From NCBI RefSeq assembly GCF_029962835.1, contig NC_080583.1, positions 70,479,158 to 70,543,157 of the forward strand: a DNA stretch of 64,000 nt, given 5' to 3'. Made by a program: the position numbers and the translations under genes. Positions 10,650 to 21,512 of the stretch are shown in pieces. Positions within the stretch are counted from its first letter, which is position 1, and every line of letters begins with the position of its first letter. The notes beneath the pieces were generated by a model. The model saw nothing but the letters and a program-made list of their open reading frames with translations, made no database searches and was not told where the DNA came from. The stretch is from Magnolia sinica. Its lineage: Eukaryota > Streptophyta > Magnoliopsida > Magnoliales > Magnoliaceae.

Positions 10650-11940
10650 CTTACTCTGCATGTTTGATATTAGCAGGGAATTACGTTTTGAAAATTGGTA
10701 CATGCAAACCCTGTTATTACTGATTTAAATATGTGGGGCCCAACATGATATTTGTTAGTTATCCATACTATCTATCCTTTTAAAAAATACATTTTAAAGG
10801 CATGAGCCCAAAAATTAAGAAAATCAAAAGCTCAACTGAACCACACCTTAGGAAATAATGATGATTAAGATGTTAATGGTTCAAAGTTGTTTTCTCTCTT
10901 GGGCTTACATTGATGTTTATTTGTCATCCAACCTGTTCATAAGGTCACAAAGTCAAGGATAAAGAGGAAACAAAAATATCAATTTGATTTAAAACTTATG
11001 GGGTCCTTAAGAAGCTTTTAATGGTAGGAGTTTAATTCTCATTGTTTCTTGTGGTGTGGTCCACTTGATCTTTGTATTTACCTTATTTTTCAAATCATGC
11101 CTTAAAATGAGTTGGCTAAAGGGATGAACACGGTGGATAAAGCACAAACATCATAGTAGGCTCCACGATTTAATATTTTTCTCCTTAGGTGATGTGAGGA
11201 GTGCAATAAAAGGTGGCGGTCAACATCACCTTGGATATCCAACCGGAAACACATGGTAAATAATTATTACCTATTTACCTTAAGGGCCGTTTGATTTTCT
11301 TAATTACACAGGTAATTCAAAGTAAACCGATAATAATTATTCACCTAGGTCTTTTTGGTTGGATTTCCAAGGTGACGTTGACGGGCACCTTTCATTTATA
11401 GCACTCCTCACGTGGCCTAAGGAGAAAAATATTAAATTCTGGGCCCATTATAATGTGTGTATGTCTTATCCACACCGTCCATCCCTTTAGTAAACTCATT
11501 TTATGGGATGCGCCAAAAAATGAGGCAGATCCAAAGATCAAGTAGACCACAATACAGGAAACAATAGAAGTTGAACTCCTAGCATTGAAAGCTTCTCAAG
11601 GACTCCAAAAGTTTTGGATCTGACTGATATTTTGTTTTCCCTTAATACATGACTGTGTGACCTTATGAACAGGTTGGATGACAAATAAACATCAATGTGG
11701 GCCCTAGGAAGAAAATAGCGTTCAACCATTGACGTCTTCATAATCATTGTTCCCTAGGGTGTGGTCCGCATGAGCTTTTGATTTTCCTGATTTTTGGGTT
11801 CATGCCTTAAAATGTATTTCGTAAAAACCACTGGGTAAAAGGTTTTGTCTACAGTAGTCATTTTCTTTAAAAAGTATTGTATGAAGTGCTTTTGGAAATG
11901 TAATTCCCTACTAATTTCAAACAAGGTGGAGTACGTAAAA
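10650..11940. repeat. Long palindrome (foldback MITE-like), arms about 600 bp
   Basis: The left arm (about 10,650-11,275) is the inverted complement of the right arm (about 11,335-11,940). For example, 'aggcatgagcccaaaaatta' near 10,800 pairs with 'tttttgggttcatgcctta' near 11,800, and 'gcactcctcac' near 11,400 pairs with 'gtgaggagtgc' near 11,195. It carries the 'ccacaccgtccatccc' type sequence. It is also present in copy B at 44,690-45,880. No protein is encoded. Confidence 0.7.
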
Positions 11941-12025
11941 CGGACGTATTTCCCTGTATTTACCAGAGAAATTAAAAATCAAACAGCCCCTAAATTACCT
12001 CTGTAATTAGGAAATCAAACGGCCC
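11284..12025. mobile_element. PIF/Harbinger (Tourist)-type MITE, 742 bp
   Basis: The ends are GGGCCGTTTGATTT... and its complement ...AAATCAAACGGCCC, with further pairing through 'ctaattac'. TAA directly flanks both ends (11,281-11,283 and 12,026-12,028), matching the 3-bp TAA/TTA target duplication of PIF/Harbinger elements. The right arm of the larger palindrome falls inside it. Either the MITE contains one arm, or the palindrome arose by an inverted duplication involving it. In copy B only the right end remains (ending 45,954). Confidence 0.65.
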
Positions 12026-12028
12026 TAA

Positions 12029-13271
12029 AGGATGCATCCAAAAATAGGAAGGGATACTTACCATTCCCCGTGTCATTTTAGGTTGCGAGTACCTAAGTAA
12101 TAGTACGTGCTTTGGACACAGATTATACACTGACAGGTTGAGCAGCGAGACTCGCTACTCAAATAACGTCAGCAAGTTTTTTGGGCCCACCACGATGTAT
12201 ATGTCATATCCATCGTCCATCTATTTGGAGAGATCACTTTAGAGCATGAGCTAAAGAATGAGTCGGATACAAAGCGAGTAAACCCCACCACAATAAACAG
12301 TGGGGAGATTGACGCCCACCATTAAAAACTTTAAGGGGCTTAGGAAGTTTTAGATCAAGCTGATATTTGTGTTATCTACTCATTGGGGTTGTTCGTGACC
12401 TAATCAACAGTTTGGATGACAAATATACATTACAGTGAGCGTTAAATTTATTTTAATGATGGGCATTCAATCTCCATTGTTTTCTTGTGGTGTGGTCCGT
12501 TCCAGATTTGGATATCCATCATTTATTGGATCATGCTCATCTCAAAAAATAGATGGACGGCTTGGATAGATCACATATGTATCATGAGGGGCTACAGAGC
12601 ATGGTCAGTAGCCACTTCCCTACTGTCAGTACGCAATCTGCGTCCATTGGGTGGACCCAATCCTTTTTGGACATAGTGCACTGCATTTACTCTTCAGCAC
12701 AGAGCAACGATTGGAGGCTCTCACATACTATGAAAGCTTAAACGGTGGCAATGTATTCTGGTAATTTTGAAAAGTGGATCACAAAGGGCGTGGCATTTCT
12801 ACCAATTAGTGACCACAGGATAGTCTACAGCCTATTTGGCTGCCACTTGATAATGAGTTCTGTGCATTATTTCTAAAGCTTGTTGAGCTTGCTCGAAACT
12901 CCTGAGGCTGAGTGAACTCGACTCGACCCACCAAATTACATGAAACTTGTTGGCAAGCTCAAGTCTGTTGGCACTTGGTTTGGTTTTGGTCATATGTGGT
13001 CTGTACAGGCATGCAAAATCAGTTGTGCAACTCGGTTCAAACCGAACAATTTGATCCCAAATGCCAAGATATACATATATGTCAAATGTGAGTGAGCATA
13101 TATGACCAAGATTTGAGAAGATCTATTCAGCCACTCATTATTGAATTGTAAGATAATCAAACCATATTTAAAGGGTGGGGTTCTTCTGATGATAGGTTAC
13201 TTCATGCATTCCTTACAAAAAGACTTTAACATACCACAATAATCGAACAAAAAAGGAAATATTTACAGTCG
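12029..13271. other. Non-coding flank with MITE-like inverted sequence (copy A)
   Basis: About 12,130-12,640 holds an imperfect inverted repeat ('ctgacaggttgagcagcgag' at the left, 'ccctactgtcag' at the right) around the common 'gggcccaccacgatgtat' sequence. 12,641-13,271 is single-copy-looking DNA. All of it aligns with 46,030-47,970. Short open frames here do not resemble proteins. Confidence 0.5.
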
Positions 13272-13342
13272 GTGTTTGTAGGGAACAATTGAAGCACACA
13301 AAACGGAATCAAGCAAAATATTTGCAATCACACAAATAAATC
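13272..13342 (-). repeat. Tip of a copia LTR; right limit of duplicated copy A
   Basis: About 70 bp ('gtgtttgtagggaacaattg' through 'cacaaataaatcca') match the start of the copia LTR at 47,974. The match stops at 13,342, where unrelated sequence (tctacatgaagcag) begins. The duplication breakpoint therefore falls inside this LTR. Confidence 0.65.
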
Positions 13343-13561
13343 CATCTACATGAAGCAGTCACACAAAAAATAAATAAATAAAAATGAAGCAGTTCCAACA
13401 CTGGTCCTCAATCCATCTACATGCTACCAACTCAGTGAATGAATTTGGAGGATTGGATTTTGAATTTTGAAATGTCCCTACTTTGCTGGTGAGCTCCTTG
13501 ACACCTTTTTCTCGCCAGTTTTTCTCCGGCATCATCACCGGCTCTCTCCAGGAAAGCTGCT

Positions 13562-15245
13562 GATGGATCCTGCCCGCTATTTCAAGGCTTCCCCTGCTCT
13601 TCTTAACATGTCCTAGATCTCATCGAGGGTCGCTCCGGATCCGACACCGCTGAAAACGCTGACAATTGGGAGCTGGTCAGAGGTAGATGTGGTACCCGAT
13701 CTGAACGAAACGACACTCAAACTAGGAACCTCCCCGTCCCAAATGGAAGACCTATCCACTCCCTCAATAGAGACTTCAGCATCTTCGTCAGGAACATTTC
13801 ATTTGATACAATAATGGAAGACTTCTTCCGCATTTTCAGCAAATACAATAAGGTCTTAGACACATACATTCCGACCATCCTAGGTTCTTTTAAGCATAGG
13901 GGTTTTGGATTCGCTCGCTTCCGCTACAAACAGGATGCTAAGAATGCAATAGATGTTCTGAATGGCAAACGGATTAAGGACAGAATCATCGAAATCAGAT
14001 GGGCCAGATGAAAAGGAACGCAGACAAGAATTCCCCCAAGCCAGCGCAGCTTACCTCAGAGATTCGAGGAAGCGCCTCCCTCTTCCTTCACGACTGTTGT
14101 TTCTTCAAAGGCGCGGCCGTGCGCTATAAAAGAACCCCCAGAGAAGACAGACGTTACCATCGTGGATCGGAGATTAGTTGAAACTAAACTAGAGGCATTA
14201 AAATGGGGAGATGTGATTACAGTTTCCAGTCCTGAAATCTCAATTCTTCAGATCCAAAGCGCCATCAGAAACTCCTGCTTTGGTCCATCGATAGGGGAAA
14301 TAACAAGAGTCTCCCCTCTCAAATTTCTCATTGTATGGAAATCCAGACTGGCTCATGACAAATTCCTATCGGACAAGTCGCTGCAAAACTCCATCAACAT
14401 TACCAGTGCGGTCAAATGGTCCCCTGAGGTGCTGTTTGGAGGGGAAGGTATTTTGCTAAGGTTATACGGCATACCAGCTCATGCCTGGATGGAATCCATC
14501 CTTCTGGACTTGGGAAATCAGCTGGGAAATGTGACCCACATTGATTTGATTAGTGCGTACGGCATTTTCCAGAGCTTCGTGTGAATCAAAGTGCTCATTC
14601 GTCCAGGAGCCAACCTGCAGAAGGTCCTGTCCCTATTGGTCCTAGGAAAATTCTTCCCGATTACGGTGGAAATAGAACCCATATTTAGATCAAGATCCTT
14701 TACTGCTACTCAAACTTCCAAGGAAAGCACAAAACAATGGGTGGAAAGAAGATTCACCACCAAAATAGCAGCTATAAACTACTCCCGCATCCTGTTTGTG
14801 GAAATGCTGAAGTGGCGGAGCTTTACGATTCTAATCAGTGATACTTGGAAAAAAGCAATTCTTAGTTAAGTCCTCAAGAACAACTTGCTCCGACGGAAAA
14901 CACAGCTCACCCAAATGAGAATGAGAAGGTAATGGATGGTTCCCATATAAATCAGATTACGGTAGTTCCCCATGCCACAATTCGACACCCGGGTGGTGAC
15001 TTTTCAGCTTCTCAAGCAACAGGGCAAGGCCACGAAAATGGAAATGCAATTGCAATTACAGGAACAACTCAGACATTGGGAGCAGCTCTTAGCTCACATC
15101 AGAACCAGGGTAGGGTACCAGAAGTCTTCCTCGCTCCTCCTGATACTGATGTTATTCCAACTTTAAATGCACCAAAGCAGGAAGCCTGGGACAAGAATAG
15201 TGCAGGCCCTTGAAACTGATCTCACATCAGATCGGGAGGACGACC
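13562..15245 (+). mobile_element. L1-type LINE, ORF1 region (copy B)
   Basis: This is the first part of a plus-strand LINE. An ATG at 13,562 (MDPARYFKASPALL) may be the ORF1 start. There follow an RNA-recognition motif (RNP2-like FSIFVRNISF, RNP1-like KHRGFGFARF, about 13,770-14,010) and a DUF4283-like zone (about 14,162-14,870: VKWSPEVLFGGEGILLRLYG, then PITVEIEP). A low-complexity linker runs to 15,245. RRM plus DUF4283 is the usual architecture of plant L1 ORF1, an RNA-binding chaperone for the LINE transcript. The frame changes several times, including stops in the N-terminal part and near 14,584, so it is not translatable as one protein. The Tekay-like copy interrupts it at 15,246, and the ORF1 tail resumes near 20,021. 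Confidence 0.75.
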
Positions 15246-16505
15246 TGTCACACCCCGAACTCAGAAACCGAGCTCACAAAATTCTCGATCGCTGAATCCG
15301 GCGCCAACAGCCTTCGTAGAACCCCATTCTCGGCTCCCGGCACCCATTTACCAGGTTCCGATCCTGGGATCCTATAAGGAGGATTCTAATATCAATTTAA
15401 TTTATAATGAGCATAACCATAAGCATAACCCACGAACAATAACCACAAGAACACCATCACAAAATCCACTATGATAAAAAACTTTTAAGTACAATACGTC
15501 TGAAGGGAATACAAGATAATGCAAAAGATAGAAACTCCAAAAGCTCGTTTGCACGCTCCTGTTGCTAATATGCTACGACTGCGTCCTAGCGTCACCTGCA
15601 TGCATCAATCGTGCATAAGCTTATAGAAAGCTTAGAGGGTGGTGTAAGTGTGTGCGCACTATAAGCGTGCTCAGAATATAAGGTCAGAGTAATGCGGAAC
15701 CATACTGATGAGTACATGAATGCAATCAGCTGTGCCAAGGCTATGTTGTGCAAGATAAGAATGCTATCGGCCATAACATGGCCATGCAATGTGAGCTGCA
15801 ACTTAAGCATGCCAATCCTCATCATATATCAATACAATTCTCATTCTTAACAATCATCGGGGTTTAGTATACTCCAAGTGGCACTGCCGCTCCCCTAGCC
15901 ACACAGTCCAACTGAGCGTAAGAAACCTCACTATCCGCTTGGCCAATAGTCTGCTAATACCTATCCGGCATGTCGATAGCGGACCCATTTAAGAGTTGGT
16001 CAAACTCAGCCTAGTATTGCCTCCTACCCTCGGGCGACTAAGGCCACACCCTTTTCCAACCGACCACGACACAGTGGGAGACGCGACCTCCTGGTATTCG
16101 GCCCTCGTGCACTCATATATCCACTCGGTCTCGACGTTGGCGTCATCCTCTGGTACCATCGGGTTTAGAAATTTTCACCCAAGGACATCTATAGTACCCG
16201 TATGCTAGAACCAAATATTTTCGATATCTAATCCAGCTACCCATGGTATCTGTGAAGGCTTTGGCCCTGATGTCGCTAAGGCATACAATAATCATGATCA
16301 GACAAATGCAAGTGCATGAATCACCCTACTAAACATGCAACAATCTTGCACGCACAGCGCGCTCATGTAGGGCAACTCCACCTATCAGGCAGCCCATAAA
16401 CAATCCGCTCGAAGACATTTGCTATGATCAGTCACTCGTCATATCAGACATACATATGATGCGTATGATCATGAATCATGAATCTATACTAAACATGTAT
16501 GTGGT

Positions 16506-16900
16506 GATGGGCTCTGATCAAAACGAAGATGGGCCTAGACGGCCTATATGCTACAGGTATGGGCCTATTAATGGGCCTTAGGGAGAGTGACAATGTAGAC
16601 ATTTAACCAACATTGTACTTGCAATGTCGATGTCAAACCATCATTGCTCCCAAGGTATGGCTTGCCATGAATCACACATTGCAATGGGCCTTATATAGAT
16701 CTTGTTGGGCCTCGACCTAAGGGCCCAAATACATCAAATGGGCCTCAAACCATGGACTCATATATCTCAAGTGGGCCTTAGTTGGGAGGCCATAAATACA
16801 TTAAGATGGGCCTCAACAAATGACCTTATACAAATCAAAATGGGCCTCAATGGACGGCCCACAAATACACCAAGATGGGCCTTATCACATTGCCAAAATA
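16506..16900. repeat. TGGGCC-rich array inside the LTR
   Basis: 'atgggcct' words recur every 20-35 bp (agatgggcctaga, atgggcctta, tgttgggcctcga and others). This is a less dense form of the arrays in the LTRs at 51,313 and 60,340. Confidence 0.65.
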
Positions 16901-17039
16901 GTTGGACGGTTAGGATGAAACATATGCATCATGGTGAGTCCCATAGGGATGGAAGGCATAGATAAATCACATACTTTATAGTGGAGGTCTACACTGATGA
17001 AAGGTGTGGACACAATTCATACACAAGTGGGTTCCAAGT

Positions 17040-17380
17040 AGAACCCACCATAATGTTTATTTCCCACCTAACCTAGGGCCCACCGAAATGTTTATTTTCC
17101 ACCCAACCTAGGGCCCAACATAATGTTTATTTTCCAACCAACCTAGGGCCCAACATAATGTTTATTTTGCAATCCAACTGTTCATAAGGTCACGTGGACC
17201 AGGGTAGGGCCCACTGTAATATTTATTTATCATCCAATCTATTCATAAGGTCACGTGGACCAGGGTAGGGCCCACTGTAATATTTATTTATCATCCAATC
17301 TGTCCATAAGGTCACGTGGACCAGGGTAGGGCCCACTGTAATATTTATTTATCATCCAATCTATCCACAGGTCATGTGGA
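17040..17380. repeat. Two minisatellites inside the LTR
   Basis: 17,050-17,165 has about 35-bp units of 'aacctagggcccaacataat gtttatttt'. 17,190-17,380 has about 66-bp units of 'gtcacgtggaccagggtagg gcccactgtaatatttattt', at least three nearly identical copies and a decayed fourth. The near-identity of the 66-bp units suggests recent slippage or unequal exchange. Confidence 0.75.
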
Positions 17381-19309
17381 CATGGGGGCCCACTGTATAT
17401 TTATTTGGATCCAACCTATTAATAGGGACACGTGGACCAGGGGGCCCACTGTGATGTGGTTCACAGATCTAGCCCACCCATTATGTGCGTCCCACTTGGC
17501 TGAGGGTTCAGACTAGGTTTCAGCTGCATTCAAATTTCAGGTAGGCCCCACCAAGTGATTTTATATGTTTTAGGCATGTCTTCACATGATTTTAGATGTT
17601 GTGGCCCACCTGAGTTTCGTATACGGCTGATTTTTGGGGTGGCATCCTGATCCGAGGGGACCCATTAAATTCATGGTGTTCATGGTTGAAATGCATCATG
17701 GTGGTCCCTGCCAGGCCGTCCGTCAGTCAGGGGCAGGCGCTGCCTGCGCATTCTGCAGCAGCAGCGTCAGCGCTACCTTCGTCTTTTTTTTTTGATTTGG
17801 GGTTTTCTTGAGGTTTTGCATAGGTGGGGCCCGCGTCAGGGAAATTGGACCCCGCCATTGGTTTTCATGTCCCCATACACAGCTATCAAGCCCAATATTG
17901 GGTATGTTTTGGTGTGTAGAAGTATCGAGGTGTATTTTAACGGCAAAGATTATTAATCTCAATGATGTGGGCCGCTAGGAACTCAGATTCAATTTATTTT
18001 TTTGGGTCAACGCCTAAAATGATCCGAGAAAGAGGATGGACAGCTTGGATTAAGCACATGCATCAAGGTGGGGCTTGGATGAGCAGCCCACCCCAATCTT
18101 TAAAAAGCTAGATTTTTTTGTGTGATTGCTGTCAGTACACGCCCACGTCAATACACGCCTCCATGTTAGCCACACTCGTCCAGCGTCCAAGGACGCTGGA
18201 CGGTTATAGATAAATACTGCATCATGGTGGGTCCCACATACACGTGGCCCACCTATTCAAATCAACATAATATTTGTGCTTTTCCATCATCCAGGTCCAC
18301 AAGATGGCCTGGATAAAACAGGTGGACAGCATCACTAAAATACACCCATCATGGTGGGTCCACGATCGGTGTGGATCTAGTGGGCCACACCCATCATAAA
18401 AGAGAGAGAAAGAGAAAGAGAAGGAGAGAAATAAGCGGAGTAGATGGAGGGCGCCCGCCATTATAGGTCCCTCATATGATTGCAAAACATACATCAAATT
18501 AGGTCCCTCATACAAGTGGGTCTCCTAATTATGAAATCAATGGTAGAAATTCAAAGATCACCCACCTCTTGGCCTCCTCCTTACTCCCTTAGCCTTCTAT
18601 GCTCCTTGCCTTCACTTTTAATGGTGGTTGATGGAATTTTGATGGTGTGGATGAGAGATAAGAGGGTGAGCCACACTTAATGTTTTTGGGAAAACTTGGG
18701 AATGCTTGGACGGGTGAAGCTTTGGGTTGCTTGGGAGATTTGAGAAATGAGAGAGAGAGGTGATGGGAAGGATATGAGGTGATGGAGTGATGTGTGATGG
18801 GTGATGGGTAGAGTGATGGATTGTAAGAAAGGGATGGGTGGAGAGAGAGGGAGAGTTGACTTTGGGAATGGGAAGGGATGGGTTGATGTACTTGGGGTAT
18901 GAAGTGACTTGACTTGTACTTGACATTGATTGATTGGTTGATTAATGAGACATGTTGTAGAGATTCTCTCGAAATTCGCAACGCGCAACGTTTTCTTCGA
19001 ATTGAACGCATGCCCACATCTTCTGTCCTGGGTATCGGTTCAGTGCGCAAGTCGTGGCGTTGAAACTGCGGCGATGACACAGTCGCTAAGATACAAGTTT
19101 CGGTTCGAGCTGACTTTGGTAAGCGGGACTCGACTTAGGATCGCGCCCAAACATCAGATATGGGTCGATGATTGTCGGAATTTAACTAGAAGGACCGCAG
19201 AAGCTAACAGAATGGTACGGACTAGGGCACAGGTGTTACAGCTTTTCCCTCCAACTAAAAATTTCATCCTCAAAATTTACACAATCATCGCTAGAAAACA
19301 TAACTTCGG

Positions 19310-19994
19310 TCATAAGATCTTTGCGTAACTCAGGAATATCTGAGACACACAATTAGCTTCTGAAGCGAAGTCCACCATCAGAACTAATCTGTCTGACTCT
19401 CAGATGCTGCCTCTGCTCGGTAATCCTGTAATGACTCATCTGTCTGCTGAGCCTCGATCACCCTTGCGACAAGAGAGGGTTGAATCGACAGGCTCGATAG
19501 TTGTATGATAGAAGACTGCAAACCAAAATTAAAGTCGTACTCTGCTATATCCTTAAGCATCCTCTACTCCTGAATCATCATATGTGCCACCAGGCCTCAT
19601 GGCTGACGGCTGAGGGCATCCGCCACCACATTCGCCTTATCTGGGTGGTACTGGAGGTCAAAATCATAGTCCTTCAGGAGCTCTATCCAGCGTCTCTACT
19701 TCATGTTCAGCTCAGACTGAGAGAATAAATACTTCAAGCTCTTGTGGTCAGAGAAGAGCTAGAACCTAACTCCATAGAGATAGTGTCTCCACACCTTCAG
19801 TGCGAAGACAACTGCTGCCAGCTCTAAATCATGCGTGGGGTAGTTCAGCTCATGAACCTTGAGCTGACGAGACGCGAAGGCTACAGGCCTGCCGTGTTGC
19901 ATCAGGACAGCACCTAAACCAATACGTGAGGCATCAGTAAATACAACAAATCCATCACTCCTAGAGGGAAGTGTGAGGACAGGAGCTGACGTCA
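19310..19994 (-). pseudogene. Tekay-like pol remnant (RNase H region)
   Basis: The minus-strand frame 19,759-19,995 reads [39 protein letters not shown] and [19 protein letters not shown], the RNase H domain of Ty3/gypsy pol. Flanking fragments match the same region of the other Tekay-like copies. It is broken and very partial. Confidence 0.75.
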
Positions 19995-21507
19995 AGAAAT
20001 CCAGGTCAAGCTGGCTGCAACAGAAATCAGAGGGCGACGATGGATATATCTAGAGAGCTTTTCCTCGTGGACTCGAATCCTAGTGCAGCTTCCTATCAAG
20101 TCAATCAACATGGTGAGGATTTGGGGCCAAAGCACAGCAACGAAAAGGTGATAAATTATGGATACAAGTGTGCTAGATCGAAGGGTAATTCCCCCTTTAA
20201 TCTCAGGGAACATATATTTCTTAGGAAGGAATCTGATCTCCCCTCAGATGACGATCCAGGAGCTGAGTTAGATGATGGCATGCCTGAGAATCTGGGAACC
20301 CTAAACGGCTTGCAGGGTGTTTCTCAGTTATCAAAAGGATTTTGCTCACCATTGAGAAGGGACTGGCTGCTAGATCAGCACTTGGAGGTTGATTTATCTC
20401 CATTCTTCTCAGACCAACATAAGGAAAATGAAAAGGCAATTTTCAGATCTAGGAAGGACCTCTGCTCATATCTCATCTCCAAACAGAAGGAGGGTGATCA
20501 ACCGTAGGATGAAGCAGAAACTCAAATAAGTCAGGCAATCCAGAAAAGAACTCTACAAGGAAATCTGTCTTCCAATCGGAACAAGGTTCTTACAAGAAGA
20601 ACGCAAGTTCTCTACGGTAAAGGAGACTGGGAATCCAGACTCAGACACCTCAAACGTCGGGCAGTGAACACGGGATGTGTCATGGATGGATAAAATTCTA
20701 GTGTGGAATGCCAGGGGAGTTCGAAACTGCAGAACTATCAGAACGCTGAAACGTCTGATGAGAGCTCATCACCCCGGGATCGTGGTGATCCTGGAACCTA
20801 TGATCAGCGATGCTAGCCGCATCAGAATTGGTCTTTCCTTGGGTTTCCACCTCTCCTTCTCGAAAGTAGAGGAGGGGGGGAAGATTTGGTTCTTCTACAA
20901 GAACCCTGTTTCCTGTTCAATTATTAAAGCAACTAACTAGCTTCTATCTATAAATATGTATGTCTAAACCTTGCAAATCTCCATTAACCTAACATGTATC
21001 TACACCAATTGTTCCAGACTTATCAGGAGGCTTCTCTAGGAGGACCTGGCAGACTTGTCCACCTTGCTACAAGGACCTTGGGGTGTCTGCGGTGATTTTA
21101 ATACTATCATTGAAGCATTGGAAAGACACAGCAGAGGAATTTTTGATCGACACAGTGCCAGGGATTTTAGCGAGGCAATAGACAACGCCAACCTAATGGA
21201 TGCAGGCTTCACGGGACCTCGATTCACATGGTGTAACAATCAGTCTGGCTCTGCTAGAATCTGGGCCAGGCTCGACAGAACACTCATCAACTTAGCCTGG
21301 GCCTCCTCCTTCCCGACTTTCCAAGTTGAGCATTTTCCGAAGACTAATTCGGACCACAGCCCTCTTCTTCTTTCCTTTCCCCCTCCTTCGCCGAACGGAC
21401 CAAAGCCATTTAAATTTCAGAGGATGTGGATTAAGAATAAATCCTTTATGTAGGTAGTAAGGCAAGCTTGGAACAGCGTTGATTCGTATCATCCAGTCTT
21501 CAACGTG
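19995..21507 (+). mobile_element. L1-type LINE, ORF1 tail and ORF2 endonuclease (copy B)
   Basis: Near-identical to 6,821-7,757 as far as 20,932, then it continues. The ORF1 tail lies at about 20,040-20,507. The ORF2 endonuclease starts at about 20,677 (DKILVWNARGVRNCRTI, VVILEPM) and runs on in another frame from about 21,040 (GVCGDFNTII, GFTGPRFTWCNN, ARIWARLDR, NSDHSPLLL). GDFN, the RLDR loop and SDHSPL are the expected active-site blocks of LINE apurinic-type endonucleases, which nick the target for target-primed reverse transcription. The frame break near 20,940 and a stop near 21,453 show it is inactive. The Athila-like element then interrupts it, and the LINE resumes at 33,583. Confidence 0.8.
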
Positions 21508-21512
21508 CTAAC

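Larger units (their letters stand above)
15246..19240 (-). repeat. Tekay-like LTR (about 4.0 kb)
   Basis: The plus-strand edges are TGTCACACCCC at the left and GGTGTTACA at the right, followed by the purine-rich tract on the minus strand. The length and edge sequence agree with the 4.1-kb LTRs at 49,875 and 58,907. It carries a GGGCC-rich array and two minisatellites. The Pro/Ser-rich open frames near 18,589-19,080 are non-coding LTR sequence. Confidence 0.8.
15246..19994 (-). mobile_element. Ty3/gypsy Tekay-like chromovirus, partial copy 2 (broken)
   Basis: It begins with the LTR edge TGTCACACCCC and runs through one whole LTR (15,246-19,240) into a short piece of pol, then joins LINE sequence at the same junction as the copy at 3,053-6,812. 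It lies between two pieces of one LINE. It is a partial fossil of the same family as the complete element at 49,875-62,989 but clearly more diverged. Confidence 0.8.

Noticed and set aside
13770-14011. Host RNA-binding protein with an RRM
   Set aside because: It is followed by a DUF4283-like region and lies 5' of the LINE endonuclease pieces. The architecture is LINE ORF1, with stops and frame changes.
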